Shown piece by piece: positions 34,914-43,535 of a DNA stretch of 64,000 bases (the first letter of the stretch is position 1; each line of letters opens with the position of its first letter). Where the stretch lies: contig NZ_JANHOI010000008.1 of assembly GCF_026930205.1 (NCBI RefSeq), positions 1-64,000 on the forward strand, written 5' to 3'. The notes beneath the pieces were generated by a model. The model made no database searches. It was not told the DNA's origin and was given only the letters and a program-made list of their open reading frames with translations. The translations under genes and the position numbers were made by a program. The stretch is from Bartonella sp. 220B. GTDB lineage: Bacteria; Pseudomonadota; Alphaproteobacteria; Rhizobiales; Rhizobiaceae.

Positions 34914-35973
34914 TCTTGACATGCCGTTCTTAGTATCACGGCTTTTTGGTGTTCCACATATGCTTGCCTCGACAAAGCTTGATGTCATTCTTAATGCTCT
35001 TGCACCGCGTCTTTTTGCTGGAGAAAAGTTTGCCCCTCAGGCTTTTTTGCAAGGGGATACAGCATCTTTCAGACCACCTGAGAGTTACGTGGTGCAAAAC
35101 AATGTTGCCATCCTACCGGTTCATGGCACGCTTGTGCGCCGCGGTGCATGGCTTGGTGCTCTTTCAGGGTTAACCTCTTATGAAGGCTTAAGTGCTTCTT
35201 TTCGTGAAGCCATTGCACAGCCTGATGTTCGTGCTGTTTTGCTCGATATTGACAGTAGTGGTGGAGAAGCCGGCGGTGTGTTTGATTTGGTTGAAGAGTT
35301 TCAAACACTCTCAAAACAATACAACAAACCCATTTGGGCGCATGCCAATGAATTTGCCTGTTCTGCGGCTTATGCCATTGCCTGTTCTGCTTCGCAAATA
35401 TGGATTGCTCGCACAGGGGTTGTGGGCTCGATTGGTGTGGTTTGTGCGCATCTTGACCAATCAAGCGCAGATGAAAAACAAGGGTTTAAATGGACCTTTG
35501 TCTTTGAAGGTGATCACAAGGTTCACGGTAATCCTCACGAGCCATTGGCTGATGCAGCGCTGAACAAAATGCAAGCAGATTGCGCCCTACTCTACGAGAT
35601 GTTTGTCGATTGGGTAGCACAAAACAGACCAATGAATACGGACGCAATCCGTGACACAAAAGCAGAAACTTTTATAGGCACCCAAGCTATCACGCTTGGA
35701 TTAGCAGATGCGCAAGGCACTCTTGCGCAAGCTTTGGAATCCTTAACGGATTTCATCTCACAAAACCCAACTGTAACAGCAAAAGAAGGACAAAACACAT
35801 GGCACGCACACAATACCGCGCCCAACAAGAAGAAGATGAAAAGATCGTCGACATCATCAACGAAGACGAAGAGGACGAAGACGATAGTGACATCGACAAA
35901 AATGCCGAAATCTTTGACGACGAAGAAAACGAAGATGAGGAGGAAGACAATGAAAACAAACGCGAAAACCTAA
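34903..35973 (+). CDS. S49-family head maturation protease (gpC-like)
   Basis: 356 residues from ATG 34903, overlapping the portal stop. ClpP/SppA-like fold: GTLVRRGAWLGALSGLTSYE, ILLDIDSSGGEAGGVFDLVE, catalytic Ser in EFACSAAYAIACSA and Lys further on near GFKWTFVFEGDHKVHGNP. It trims scaffold and head proteins. The last ~60 residues are extremely Lys/Thr/Ser-rich (MKRSSTSSTKTKRTKTIVTS) because an acidic protein is encoded in another frame over the same DNA from 35799. Confidence 0.9.
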   Translation: MTNNLDMPFLVSRLFGVPHMLASTKLDVILNALAPRLFAGEKFAPQAFLQGDTASFRPPESYVVQNNVAILPVHGTLVRRGAWLGALSGLTSYEGLSASFREAIAQPDVRAVLLDIDSSGGEAGGVFDLVEEFQTLSKQYNKPIWAHANEFACSAAYAIACSASQIWIARTGVVGSIGVVCAHLDQSSADEKQGFKWTFVFEGDHKVHGNPHEPLADAALNKMQADCALLYEMFVDWVAQNRPMNTDAIRDTKAETFIGTQAITLGLADAQGTLAQALESLTDFISQNPTVTAKEGQNTWHAHNTAPNKKKMKRSSTSSTKTKRTKTIVTSTKMPKSLTTKKTKMRRKTMKTNAKT

Positions 35974-36236
35974 AAGCCATCCTTGAACAAGAAAGAAAGC
36001 GCGCAAAAGCACTGACAACCCTTGAAAGGCAAGCAAAGCGCCTAGGCGTTTCTTTTGATGCCGCAAAGGCTATTCAAAACGGTATGCGTATCGAGAAAGC
36101 ACGCCAGTGCGTCTTGACGGAGGCTAGCTCGCAAAGCGCCTCTTTAAAACTATCGCCTTATGTTCCTCATGCTGATGGAGAAAGCAAGGCAAAAATTCAT
36201 GCAAAATGGCAATCAATTTGGAAGGCAATAAAATGA
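35799..36236 (+). CDS. Acidic protein overlapping the protease gene, scaffold candidate
   Basis: 145 residues. The first ~60 are Asp/Glu-rich (IVDIINEDEEDEDDSDIDKN), then a coiled helical part (RENLKAILEQERKRAKALTT) and a globular end. Its first 175 bp overlap the protease gene out of frame. In lambda the scaffold Nu3 is encoded inside gene C, though in frame; an acidic helical protein at the same spot before the decoration and capsid genes suggests an analogous scaffold. The ATGA overlap with the next gene supports translation. Confidence 0.65.
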   Translation: MARTQYRAQQEEDEKIVDIINEDEEDEDDSDIDKNAEIFDDEENEDEEEDNENKRENLKAILEQERKRAKALTTLERQAKRLGVSFDAAKAIQNGMRIEKARQCVLTEASSQSASLKLSPYVPHADGESKAKIHAKWQSIWKAIK

Positions 36237-36607
36237 ATAATATTGTTTATGAAGATGTTCGCAATGGCGCTTATCTTGGGCGCTACGACCCTGACATGTC
36301 AAATGAACAAGTGGTGTTTGCATCAGGAGCCTTTATTGAGGCTGGGACTGTCATGGGAAAGATAACAAAAACGGAAAAATATGTCCCTCTTAATCCGGCA
36401 GCAGCAGATGGCAGTGCGGTGCCCGCAGGGATTTCTTATGCCACTGTTGATGCAACAGGTGAAGAACAACGTGCCGTCATTACAGCACGTTTGAGTACTG
36501 TAAAAGCTTCTGAACTGATATGGCCCGATGCAATACTGGAGCAAGAAAAAATGGCAGCTATTCAGTCTTTAGAAGACAATCATCAAAATTATGTTACAAT
36601 GTGCTAG
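36233..36607 (+). CDS. Head decoration protein (gpD family)
   Basis: 124 residues; small trimeric capsid-cementing protein of the lambda gpD type (YDPDMSNEQVVFASGAFIEA GTVMGKIT, PLNPAAADGSAVPAGISYAT, ITARLSTVKASELIWP). ATG 36233 overlaps the preceding stop; an upstream in-frame ATG at 36206 would lie inside the previous gene. Directly before the major capsid gene as in lambda. Confidence 0.87.
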   Translation: MNNIVYEDVRNGAYLGRYDPDMSNEQVVFASGAFIEAGTVMGKITKTEKYVPLNPAAADGSAVPAGISYATVDATGEEQRAVITARLSTVKASELIWPDAILEQEKMAAIQSLEDNHQNYVTMC

Positions 36608-36617
36608 GAGGTTATAT

Positions 36618-37688
36618 ATGGATATGAATTTTTTTAAACATGATGCTTTCTCAACCACAACAATGATGAAAGCCATTGAAAACTATGAGTTTCAGCCTGG
36701 TATTATCGGTTCTCTCAATCTTTTTGAAGAAATCGAGACGAATACAACAAAGGTTGGCATTAAAAAGAATGATATATCACTTATTCAAACCAGTGAACGC
36801 GGGGCACCTTTCGTAGAAGGTGACAGAGATGATCATAATCTTCGGTTTTTTAAAACAACACGTATTGCCAAAAGTGATACCGTGAAATTAGAAGAAATCC
36901 AAAACCGGCGTGAATTTGGTACAGAAGATCAGTTGGAGACGGCAATGAAATATATTGCCAGAAAACAAAAGAAACTGATTTCTGAAATCGAATTGACATG
37001 GGAAAACATGCAGCTTGGCGCTGTTCAAGGTGTTGTCCTTGATGCTGATGGTTCGGTGATTATCGATTGGTACAAGGAATGGGAAATCACACCACCAAAG
37101 CCGATTGACTTTAAACTGGAGAATGAAACAACCAATGTTGCCGACAATGTTGATCGGGTCATTATGCGAATGATTGAAGCTTCAAAAGGAGCGTTTTCTG
37201 ATCGTTCACGGATTATTGGACTTTGTGGGAATGAATTCTTTTCCAAACTAAAAAACCATAAAACAATTCGTGAGACCTATTTAAACACAGCCTTAGCACA
37301 AACCCTCAACAGCGCAGGAGGTGTTGCAACACCAAGTGCTCTTGGTACGGGAAGCTTTGGCAGTTTTGACTTTGCGGGTGTGACCTTTATCAATTATCGA
37401 AGCATTCACAACTATAATGTGCGTGCGAAGGCAGAGACAAAGCGCGCTATAGGAATTAAGCCTGATGAATGTCAATTCTTTCCAATTAATGCGCCTGGTG
37501 TATTTCAGAAAACCTTTGCCCCTGGCGAAAGCTTGGATTTTGCCAACACGGTTGGAAAACCTCTCTACACGATGCTTATAGTCGACCACGACCGTAATGC
37601 ATGGGTGAAACCTGAAGTGTACAGCTATCCGCTTTACATTTGCACACGTCCTGAAATGCTGTTCAAAGCAGTCATTGGAGGGAAATAA
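36618..37688 (+). CDS. Major capsid protein (lambda gpE family)
   Basis: 356 residues. Typical E-family features: N-terminal AFSTTTMMKAIENYEFQPGI, central TTRIAKSDTVKLEEIQNRRE FGTEDQLE and C-terminal YSYPLYICTRPEMLFKAVIG. Strong AGGAGG ahead of ATG 36618; the frame start at 36591 is internal to the previous gene. Forms the icosahedral shell. Confidence 0.93.
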   Translation: MDMNFFKHDAFSTTTMMKAIENYEFQPGIIGSLNLFEEIETNTTKVGIKKNDISLIQTSERGAPFVEGDRDDHNLRFFKTTRIAKSDTVKLEEIQNRREFGTEDQLETAMKYIARKQKKLISEIELTWENMQLGAVQGVVLDADGSVIIDWYKEWEITPPKPIDFKLENETTNVADNVDRVIMRMIEASKGAFSDRSRIIGLCGNEFFSKLKNHKTIRETYLNTALAQTLNSAGGVATPSALGTGSFGSFDFAGVTFINYRSIHNYNVRAKAETKRAIGIKPDECQFFPINAPGVFQKTFAPGESLDFANTVGKPLYTMLIVDHDRNAWVKPEVYSYPLYICTRPEMLFKAVIGGK

Positions 37689-37689
37689 T

Positions 37690-38040
37690 ATGCTATGGCA
37701 CGGGCTGCTAAACAAAATGGTCAAAGATGTGCGCAATACCTTTGGGCAGCCCATCATCTATACGCGAAAGGACAATCAACAATCTTTTCGAATTACAGCA
37801 ATTTACGGCATCAAACATTCGGAATCGGACGCCGGTGGTAGAATCCCTACCACAATCGCAAGAAAGGAACTTGATCTCTGCATCAATGACATTGGGGGAT
37901 TGCCACCAAAAGCTGAGGATAGTGTCGTGGTGCTCGCCCCTGAAAACACTGAAGAGACAGCCCTAGAGCGCTTCGTTGTCACAGATGTCCAAGCCTCAGA
38001 ATCCGGTATGTATAAGCTTATTTTAAGGGAGGTAAAATAA
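37690..38040 (+). CDS. Head-tail joining protein, FII-like
   Basis: 116 residues. Beta-rich small protein (IIYTRKDNQQSFRITAIYGI, VVVLAPENTEETALERFVVT) of the lambda gpFII/phage head-tail joining class, located right after the capsid gene as in lambda. ATG 37690 chosen over 37675, which overlaps the capsid stop. It ends the head module; RNA copy D starts 70 bp later. Confidence 0.7.
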   Translation: MLWHGLLNKMVKDVRNTFGQPIIYTRKDNQQSFRITAIYGIKHSESDAGGRIPTTIARKELDLCINDIGGLPPKAEDSVVVLAPENTEETALERFVVTDVQASESGMYKLILREVK

Positions 38041-38109
38041 AGAACCCTCTTATCATTTTTAAAAAATCTTATATTACTGCTTGACAAGATTATGGGAATA
38101 TGAATAATC

Positions 38110-38310
38110 GAATCAGGTGCCTAAGAAACACCTTTAAAAATACCAAGCGGATAAGCTACCGATATAGTTTGTTTTCCGCAATTTAAAAACTTTGACTCAT
38201 TGTATGCTACACGCATATAATGACCCTGTCGGGTGTGGTTATGCCATAAAATACCCTTTGGGGAAAAGCATAACGACGGACTTGGTACCGTGTTTCTTAG
38301 CGCCCGGCAT
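38110..38310 (+). ncRNA. Brt-like structured RNA, copy D (orphan, no gene)
   Basis: Promoter TTGACA 38081-38086. Arm 1 TACCAAG (38141-38147) and arm 2 CTTGGTA (38281-38287) are complementary and private to this copy; secondary segment CTAAGAAAC (38121-38129) matches GTTTCTTAG (38292-38300), also different from all other copies. Internal stems are kept: GCGGA/TCCGC, GTTATGC/GCATAAC. The element ends at CCCGGCAT without the terminal hairpin, third arm, ribosome site or gene, and the promoter of copy E follows within 50 bp. Confidence 0.85.
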
Positions 38311-38385
38311 CAAAGATCAAATTAGCAAAAAATATTAAAAAATTATCGAAAGATACTTGACATTATTTATGTAATATATATTTTC

Positions 38386-38626
38386 GAATCAGGTGCCTGA
38401 AAACACCTTAAAACATCTAGCGGATTGGTTGCCGAAATAATCACTCTTCCGCGCATTGTAAAGGCTTTGACTCATTGTATGTGTGTAGCATATAATGGCT
38501 TTGTCGGGTGTAGTTACGCTATAAAATACCCCTCGTGGGAAAGGTGTGACGACGGACTAGATGCCGTGTTTTCAGCGCCCGGCACTTTTTATCGAGTGTC
38601 AATGAAAACATTCAAACATCTAGGAG
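38386..38626 (+). ncRNA. Brt-like structured RNA, copy E
   Basis: Promoter TTGACA 38357-38362, upstream region nearly identical to copy B. Arm 1 CATCTAG (38414-38420), arm 2 CTAGATG (38557-38563), arm 3 CATCTAG (38617-38623) fused to AGGAG (38622-38626). Secondary segment CTGAAAAC / GTTTTCAG (38568-38575) / TGAAAAC (38603-38609). Stem TGGTT/AATCA replaces AGATT/AATCT of copy C. Seven... to nine bases separate the ribosome site and ATG 38633. Confidence 0.88.
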
Positions 38627-38632
38627 TTTACC

Positions 38633-39169
38633 ATGAACACTCTTATTCCAATATTGGAACAAACAATTGATCAGGAAACTGTTCAAACAGTCAACGCACG
38701 TGAGTTGCATGCATTTTTAAACATCACATCAAAGTTTGCAGACTGGATTAAAAATCGCATAAAAGAATGTAAGTTTCGAGAAAACAAAGACTTTGTAACG
38801 CTTTCTAAAAATTTAGAAAACGGTGGAAAAGTAAAAGAGTACCACCTAACTTTAGACATGAGTAAACACCTTGCCATGATCGAGCGTAATGACAAGGGAC
38901 ATCAAGCAAGAGAATACTTTATCGAATGTGAAAAACTTGCAAAGCAGATAACAACACCACAGATTGACTACTCAAGTCCTCAAGCTATGATTGGCTTTTT
39001 AAATCACTTGCAAAGTCAAATCGAGCAGAAAGATCATGTGATTGCCGAATTAGAACCAAAGGCAAAAGCACTTGATGGTTTAAAACGTTCTGATGGCTTG
39101 TTTGGGTTGATTGAAGCAGCAAAACAGATTATCTGCGTAAAAACATTACATTGCCACTTGACAATGTAG
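38633..39169 (+). CDS. AntA-type antirepressor, C-terminally truncated (RNA copy E)
   Basis: 178 residues: AntA domain (VNARELHAFLNITSKFADWI ... YHLTLDMSKHLAMIERNDKG), linker and half of the shared C-terminal domain. It is cut after [10 protein letters not shown] with exactly the same out-of-frame junction and ending ([11 protein letters not shown]) as the Rha-type gene at 28121-28657, and ends in the promoter of RNA copy F. Confidence 0.82.
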   Translation: MNTLIPILEQTIDQETVQTVNARELHAFLNITSKFADWIKNRIKECKFRENKDFVTLSKNLENGGKVKEYHLTLDMSKHLAMIERNDKGHQAREYFIECEKLAKQITTPQIDYSSPQAMIGFLNHLQSQIEQKDHVIAELEPKAKALDGLKRSDGLFGLIEAAKQIICVKTLHCHLTM

Positions 39170-39186
39170 CGACAATATGAATAATC

Positions 39187-39424
39187 GAATCAGGTGCCTC
39201 AAAAACACCTTAAATGTACAGCGGATGGATTGCCGAAACAATCTTTTCTCCGCCAATTAAAAGCTTTGACTCGTTATATGTTGCACGCATATAATGACCT
39301 CGTCGGGTGTGGTTATGCCATAAAATACCCTCGTGGGGAAAGCATAACGACGGACTGTACGCCGTGTTTTTGAGCGCCCGGCACTCTTTTAGAGTGTCAA
39401 TCAAAAACATCTAATCGTACGGAG
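39187..39424 (+). ncRNA. Brt-like structured RNA, copy F
   Basis: Promoter TTGACA 39158-39163. Arm 1 TGTACAG (39215-39221), arm 2 CTGTACG (39355-39361), arm 3 CGTACGG (39416-39422) overlapping GGAG (39421-39424); arm 1/2 and arm 2/3 pairings each need a G-U pair, so the two alternatives stay balanced. Secondary segment CTCAAAAAC (39198-39206) / GTTTTTGAG (39366-39374) / TCAAAAAC (39401-39408). Stem GTTATGC/GCATAAC. Confidence 0.88.
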
Positions 39425-39429
39425 TTCAT

Positions 39430-40158
39430 ATGAACACTCTTATAGAAATTAAAGAACAAATCATTGATCAGGAAACTGTTCAAACGGTCGACGCACGTGA
39501 GTTACATAGTTTTTTAGAAATAAAGTCTGAGTTTAGAAATTGGATAAAAAACCGTATTAAAGAATGTAAATTTCGTGAAAATCAAGACTTTGTAACTACG
39601 GTAAATTTTTACCGGGGTGGAAAAGTGAAAGAATATTACATCACGTTAGATATGGCTAAACATCTTTCGATGATCGAGCGTAATGACAAAGGGCACCAAG
39701 CAAGAGAGTATTTTATCGAATGTGAAAAACTTGCAAAGCAGATAACAACACCACAGATTGACTACTCGAGCCCTGAAGCTGTATTAGGTGTTTTGAATCA
39801 CTTACAAAGTCAAATCGAACAGAAAGATCATGTGATTGCAGAGTTAGAACCTAAGGCCAAGGCACTTGATGGTTTAAAACGTTCTGATGGTTTGTTTGGT
39901 TTGATTGAATCTGCAAAAATGTTAGAGATACGACCAAAGGATTTAACCGATTACTTGCGGAAACATGATTGGGTGTATCGGCGTGCTCCGGGGGCTCCTC
40001 TATTACCTTATCAGGATAAAATCAAGAAAGGCTTCATGGATTGTCCTGCTATTACCATTCAAAGACCGGATGGAACAGAAAAGGTCCTGCCTTCAACAAA
40101 AATCACATCCAGAGGATTGGCATGTTTGAGAGAACAAATCCATGGAGGTGTACAATGA
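39430..40158 (+). CDS. AntA-type antirepressor with full shared C-terminal domain (RNA copy F)
   Basis: 242 residues. AntA domain (VDARELHSFLEIKSEFRNWI ... YYITLDMAKHLSMIERNDKG), DYSSPEAVLGVLNHLQ linker, then the same C-terminal domain as 28919 (KMLEIRPKDLTDYLRKHDWV ... TKITSRGLACLREQI). It overlaps a 92-residue companion gene in ATGA. The ribosome site is inside arm 3 of RNA copy F. Confidence 0.85.
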   Translation: MNTLIEIKEQIIDQETVQTVDARELHSFLEIKSEFRNWIKNRIKECKFRENQDFVTTVNFYRGGKVKEYYITLDMAKHLSMIERNDKGHQAREYFIECEKLAKQITTPQIDYSSPEAVLGVLNHLQSQIEQKDHVIAELEPKAKALDGLKRSDGLFGLIESAKMLEIRPKDLTDYLRKHDWVYRRAPGAPLLPYQDKIKKGFMDCPAITIQRPDGTEKVLPSTKITSRGLACLREQIHGGVQ

Positions 40159-40433
40159 ATACCAGTATCGACTTTTTATGTGATTTGTGGATGGCATTGT
40201 CTCAATTTTCTAATCATCAAGGCATTGGAGATGAAGATTGTAACGCCTTGGTTCAAATCATGGGCGTGGTAGAAAAAGCTTTGATTTTAAAGCTTCAAGA
40301 TGAAATGCCGAATATTACAAAGATCTTGGCTGTTCTTACAGATTTTGGAGCTTCAGAGTTTCCCACGGCTATGGACCCTTTTTTGAAAGCTTATAATCCA
40401 GATTTGGAAAACCCCATTAAAAAGGTTGCTTAA
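40155..40433 (+). CDS. 92-residue antirepressor companion protein, copy 2
   Basis: Near-identical to the proteins at 29647 and 60514 (SIDFLCDLWMALSQFSNHQG; EKALILKLQDEMPNITKILA). GGAGGTG precedes ATG 40155, which overlaps the antirepressor stop. Confidence 0.75.
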   Translation: MNTSIDFLCDLWMALSQFSNHQGIGDEDCNALVQIMGVVEKALILKLQDEMPNITKILAVLTDFGASEFPTAMDPFLKAYNPDLENPIKKVA

Positions 40434-40442
40434 ATTAAAATC

Positions 40443-40471
40443 CCCCTTCCCCATCTCTAAAGGTGGGGAGG
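40443..40471. repeat. Cassette-end hairpin
   Basis: TTCCCCATC-TCTAAA-GGTGGGGAG inverted repeat, close relative of 29942-29966, again between a companion gene and a leftward toxin-antitoxin pair. Confidence 0.55.
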
Positions 40472-40474
40472 TGG

Positions 40475-40771
40475 TTAAACTCTACATTCAAATTTATTGA
40501 TTTTAGAAAATTCGTCTGCTTTTTCAGTTTGTAATATACTAACGTCGTAAGCAGCTTGCATGTTAAGCCAAAATTCAGCAGTGGTATCAAAAAAATAGGC
40601 TAATCTTAGTGCTGTATCGGGAGTTACTGGACTGTTTTCAGCAACAATACGTTCTATCCTCGTGCGTGGAACATTCAATGCTTTTGCAAGAGCATAAGCA
40701 GAGAGAGCATATTCTTTTAAATATTCTTCCCGTAAAATTTCTCCGGGATGTATTGCTATATAATTTCTCAT
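40475..40771 (-). CDS. higA: HigA-family antitoxin, second pair
   Basis: 98 residues; IHPGEILREEYLKEYALSAY, helix-turn-helix (ALAKALNVPRTRIERIVAEN SPVTPDTALRLAYFF) and C-terminal AEFWLNMQAAYDVSIL. Typical HigA, 16 bp downstream of higB. GGAGGT upstream of ATG 40771. Confidence 0.9.
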   Translation of the reverse strand: MRNYIAIHPGEILREEYLKEYALSAYALAKALNVPRTRIERIVAENSPVTPDTALRLAYFFDTTAEFWLNMQAAYDVSILQTEKADEFSKINKFECRV

Positions 40772-40787
40772 CTCGACCTCCTGTAGA

Positions 40788-41069
40788 TCAATGATAATCT
40801 ACGATTTCAACTCCATAGGCGCCATTAGAACGCCATTCAAAACAAATACGAAACTGGTCATTAATACGAATAGAATATTGTCCTTTACGCTCTCCTTTCA
40901 ATGCCTCTAGACGATTTCCCGGGGGACTGCGCAAATCCTTGAGATCAACTGCTTTATCAAGCATAAACAATTTTCTTTGGGCGATACGCACTAGAGTTGA
41001 AGGAAAGCCTCTGGGCGGGTTCCCTTCTAAAAGATCTTTACATCGCTTATCTGCAAAAGATTCAATCAC
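40788..41069 (-). CDS. higB: HigB-family toxin, second pair
   Basis: 93 residues from GTG 41069, giving the canonical opening IESFADKRCKDLLEGN; AAAGGTGAT precedes it. Longer starts at 41087 and 41102 are possible. RelE-fold signature: RIAQRKLFMLDKAVDLKDLR SPPGNRLEALKGERKGQYSI RINDQFRICFEW. Unlike the copy at 21504 this toxin looks fully intact. Confidence 0.88.
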   Translation of the reverse strand: MIESFADKRCKDLLEGNPPRGFPSTLVRIAQRKLFMLDKAVDLKDLRSPPGNRLEALKGERKGQYSIRINDQFRICFEWRSNGAYGVEIVDYH

Positions 41070-41154
41070 CAAATCACCTTTATTCATTCTTTTATGTATC
41101 ATAACATGATACCATGCTCAAAGAAAGAATAAATTTTGAATAACAGGAACTTTT

Positions 41155-41703
41155 ATGCATCCGAGAGAGACGATAAGAGAAAGCTTTGTTGCATTGATCA
41201 AAGCAGCAAAGACGGCTGCTGGTGACAATGTTTTCAATATGCGTGATTTCAACTTTTCCGTTGAGAAAATGCCGGCCATTAATATCTCAACACAAAGCGA
41301 AACAATTGAAGATGGATATGATTATGGAGTAAGGCGGCGTGTCTTAACCGTGGATGTTGAATGTTATGCTACACAAGAAGATGGTGCGCGTTTTGTCGAC
41401 CAATTAGCATGGGAGGTGGAAGAGATCTTCTACGCCAATCCCAATCTCAATAACACCGTGGAAACATGCTCCCTGCAAAATATTGCTTTTGCCTTTGGCG
41501 ATAATGGTGCTCAAGCACTCCATGGGGCAATTTTAACCTTTGAGGTCACTTATGTGACCAATATCCCCTCCCCTGAAACACAAGCAGGTGATGCAACCGC
41601 AAAACTTGTTGAACCTTTCTTGAGGATTACACCACAAACAGATGTGGGCAATGAAGACAAATATCATAAAATTGGGAACACCCATGTTAGAGCGGCGCGA
41701 TAA
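41155..41703 (+). CDS. Tail completion/terminator-like phage protein
   Basis: 182 residues (HPRETIRESFVALIKAAKTA, YDYGVRRRVLTVDVECYATQ). The fold impression is that of lambda gpU/P2-like tail completion proteins that cap the tail tube. It is the first tail gene after the cassette and overlaps the start of the spike gene. Assignment is by position and general look. Confidence 0.6.
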   Translation: MHPRETIRESFVALIKAAKTAAGDNVFNMRDFNFSVEKMPAINISTQSETIEDGYDYGVRRRVLTVDVECYATQEDGARFVDQLAWEVEEIFYANPNLNNTVETCSLQNIAFAFGDNGAQALHGAILTFEVTYVTNIPSPETQAGDATAKLVEPFLRITPQTDVGNEDKYHKIGNTHVRAAR

Positions 41704-42373
41704 AGACATCACCGATTTAAAAAGACGTGTAGCCAATATGGTTATGGTGGGCAAAATTAGCCATGTCGACCATAAAAACGCACGCTATCGGGTAAAAAGT
41801 GGCAATCTTATTAGTGACTGGATTCCAGATACCCAAGCTCGCGCCGGTAAAACACGCTCTTATGAAGGACGTGATGTTGGAGAACAAGTGGTGGTGGTTG
41901 CATCATCAGGGGATTTATCGCAAGGGGTGATTGTTGGTTCCATCCATACAGATGCCCATCAAGCCGCCGATAAAGGCAATATTCATAGAACAATTTATCC
42001 CGATGGCACCATCCTTGAATATGATGATGAACAAAACAGCTATAGTATTCATATCAAATCAGGCGGAAAATTCATTCTCACAATTGCGGATGGCGTGTCT
42101 CTTAAAGGTGATGGTGGCAAGCTAGAACTTACCGCACCAGAAGGCATAAAAATTGTTTCACAAAGCGATATCAATTTCAATGCAAAGGGCAGCATTTCTT
42201 TGAAAGCGGATGGGGGCGTTTCACTAAATGCCAATGATAGTCTCTCTCTTCATTCCGGTAATCATGTTTCCATTCATTCAAGTGGATTAAGGCATAACGG
42301 CACCAATGTAGGAGCAACCCATGTTCACGGTGGTGTTGTTCCTGGTGGATCCATGACAGGAGGTCCCAATTGA
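41684..42373 (+). CDS. Baseplate spike protein (P2 gpV family)
   Basis: 229 residues. N-terminal OB-like part (NMVMVGKISHVDHKNARYRV, SGDLSQGVIVGSIHT), then a repetitive beta-helix (DINFNAKGSISLKADGGVSL NANDSLSLHSGNHVSIHSSG) and a C-terminal HVHGG metal-binding tip. Punctures the outer membrane during injection. ATG 41684 is inside the end of the previous gene. Confidence 0.9.
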   Translation: MLERRDKDITDLKRRVANMVMVGKISHVDHKNARYRVKSGNLISDWIPDTQARAGKTRSYEGRDVGEQVVVVASSGDLSQGVIVGSIHTDAHQAADKGNIHRTIYPDGTILEYDDEQNSYSIHIKSGGKFILTIADGVSLKGDGGKLELTAPEGIKIVSQSDINFNAKGSISLKADGGVSLNANDSLSLHSGNHVSIHSSGLRHNGTNVGATHVHGGVVPGGSMTGGPN

Positions 42374-42711
42374 ACATAGGAATGGACCGTAGCACAGGAA
42401 AGCCCTTGACCGGCATTGCGCATTTGCGCCAATCAATCCTTGATATTTTATCAACACGCATTGGCACGCGTGTAATGCGTCGTGATTATGGTTCTCGCGT
42501 TGCGGATATCATTGATGCACCGGTCAATGATGCCTTTGCTGTTACCCTTTATGCCGCTATTGCTGAGGCTTTAGACAAGTGGGAACCACGTTTTAAACTG
42601 AACAAGATTGATTTTAAATGGAATGGGAATGGGCAAGTTTCCTTGTCCTTTGAAGGTCTTTATTTGCCATCAGGCAAGCCCATCACCATGGAAGGATTGC
42701 TGATAAAATGA
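42370..42711 (+). CDS. Baseplate protein (P2 gpW / T4 gp25 family)
   Basis: 113 residues. GP25-like core HLRQSILDILSTRIGTRVMR RDYGSRVADIID. Joins the wedge to the hub. Start TTG 42370 overlaps the previous stop; ATG 42382 is the alternative. The stop overlaps the gpJ start. Confidence 0.9.
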   Translation: MNIGMDRSTGKPLTGIAHLRQSILDILSTRIGTRVMRRDYGSRVADIIDAPVNDAFAVTLYAAIAEALDKWEPRFKLNKIDFKWNGNGQVSLSFEGLYLPSGKPITMEGLLIK

Positions 42712-43535
42712 ATGGAGCGCTTGTAAAACCAGATATCATCACAGAAATTTCCTTTGAAGAAATACGAGCTGCTGCTCTTGCCCATTTAAAAGAACTGTTG
42801 CCCGGATATATTGTTCTTGAAAGTGATCCAGCAGTCAAAGTCATTGAAGCTTTTAGCTATCGAGAACTGCTTTTAAGGCAACGTATTAACGAAGCCGCAC
42901 GCAACAATATTCTTGATTTTGCAACCGGTGAATCCCTTGATGCTTTGGGAAACTGGCATGGAATTGCCCGCATGGAGGATGAAAGTGACGAGAGGTATCG
43001 TGAACGTATTCAACTTCATGCCCGTGGTGGCAAGGGAAGCGGAACAGAACCCTATTACAAACTTATCGCCATGTCCGCAGATAGCCGTGTTAAGGATGCC
43101 ATTATTTATCGAAAAGGCAAAGATCCAACCATCTATGTTGCACTTTTTGGCAATAATGAAGAAGGGACAGCATCAGAAGACCTCATACAAATAGTCTCAC
43201 AAGCCCTTCACAGAAAAAATATCATCATGACCAATGATACAATCATTGTGCATGCTGCTGTCAAAAAAGTGGTGGATTTGCAAGCCGATGTTTGGCTGTT
43301 ACCCGAAACATCCTTGAAAATTCTCACGACAATGGAAACAAATTTAAGAGCTGCATGGCGAAAAGAACAAGCCATTGGTCGTGAATTAAGCCTTTCATGG
43401 TGGGTTTCTAAATTAATGATTGCGGGTGTTCAGAAAGTGATTGCCATTACACCAACACAAGACAGAACCGTTGGTGATGAAGAGGTTTTAGCGATTGGTA
43501 AGGTCATCTTAAACTTCAAAGGACGGGCACGCTAA
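42708..43535 (+). CDS. Baseplate assembly protein J (P2 gpJ family)
   Basis: 275 residues. SDPAVKVIEAFSYRELLLRQ RINEAARNNILDFATGESLD, DESDERYRERIQLHARGGKG and the C-terminal ITPTQDRTVGDEEVLAIGKV are characteristic. Edge of the baseplate. ATGA overlap at the start and one-base overlap with gpI. Confidence 0.93.
   Translation: MNGALVKPDIITEISFEEIRAAALAHLKELLPGYIVLESDPAVKVIEAFSYRELLLRQRINEAARNNILDFATGESLDALGNWHGIARMEDESDERYRERIQLHARGGKGSGTEPYYKLIAMSADSRVKDAIIYRKGKDPTIYVALFGNNEEGTASEDLIQIVSQALHRKNIIMTNDTIIVHAAVKKVVDLQADVWLLPETSLKILTTMETNLRAAWRKEQAIGRELSLSWWVSKLMIAGVQKVIAITPTQDRTVGDEEVLAIGKVILNFKGRAR

Noticed and set aside
35753-35980. Serine-rich minus-strand frame at the protease/scaffold overlap
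   Set aside because: Mirror of the Lys/Asp/Glu-rich plus-strand frames; no ribosome site.
41811-41993. Minus-strand small frames across the tail operon
   Set aside because: Shadows of well-supported P2-type tail genes with tight ATGA overlaps.
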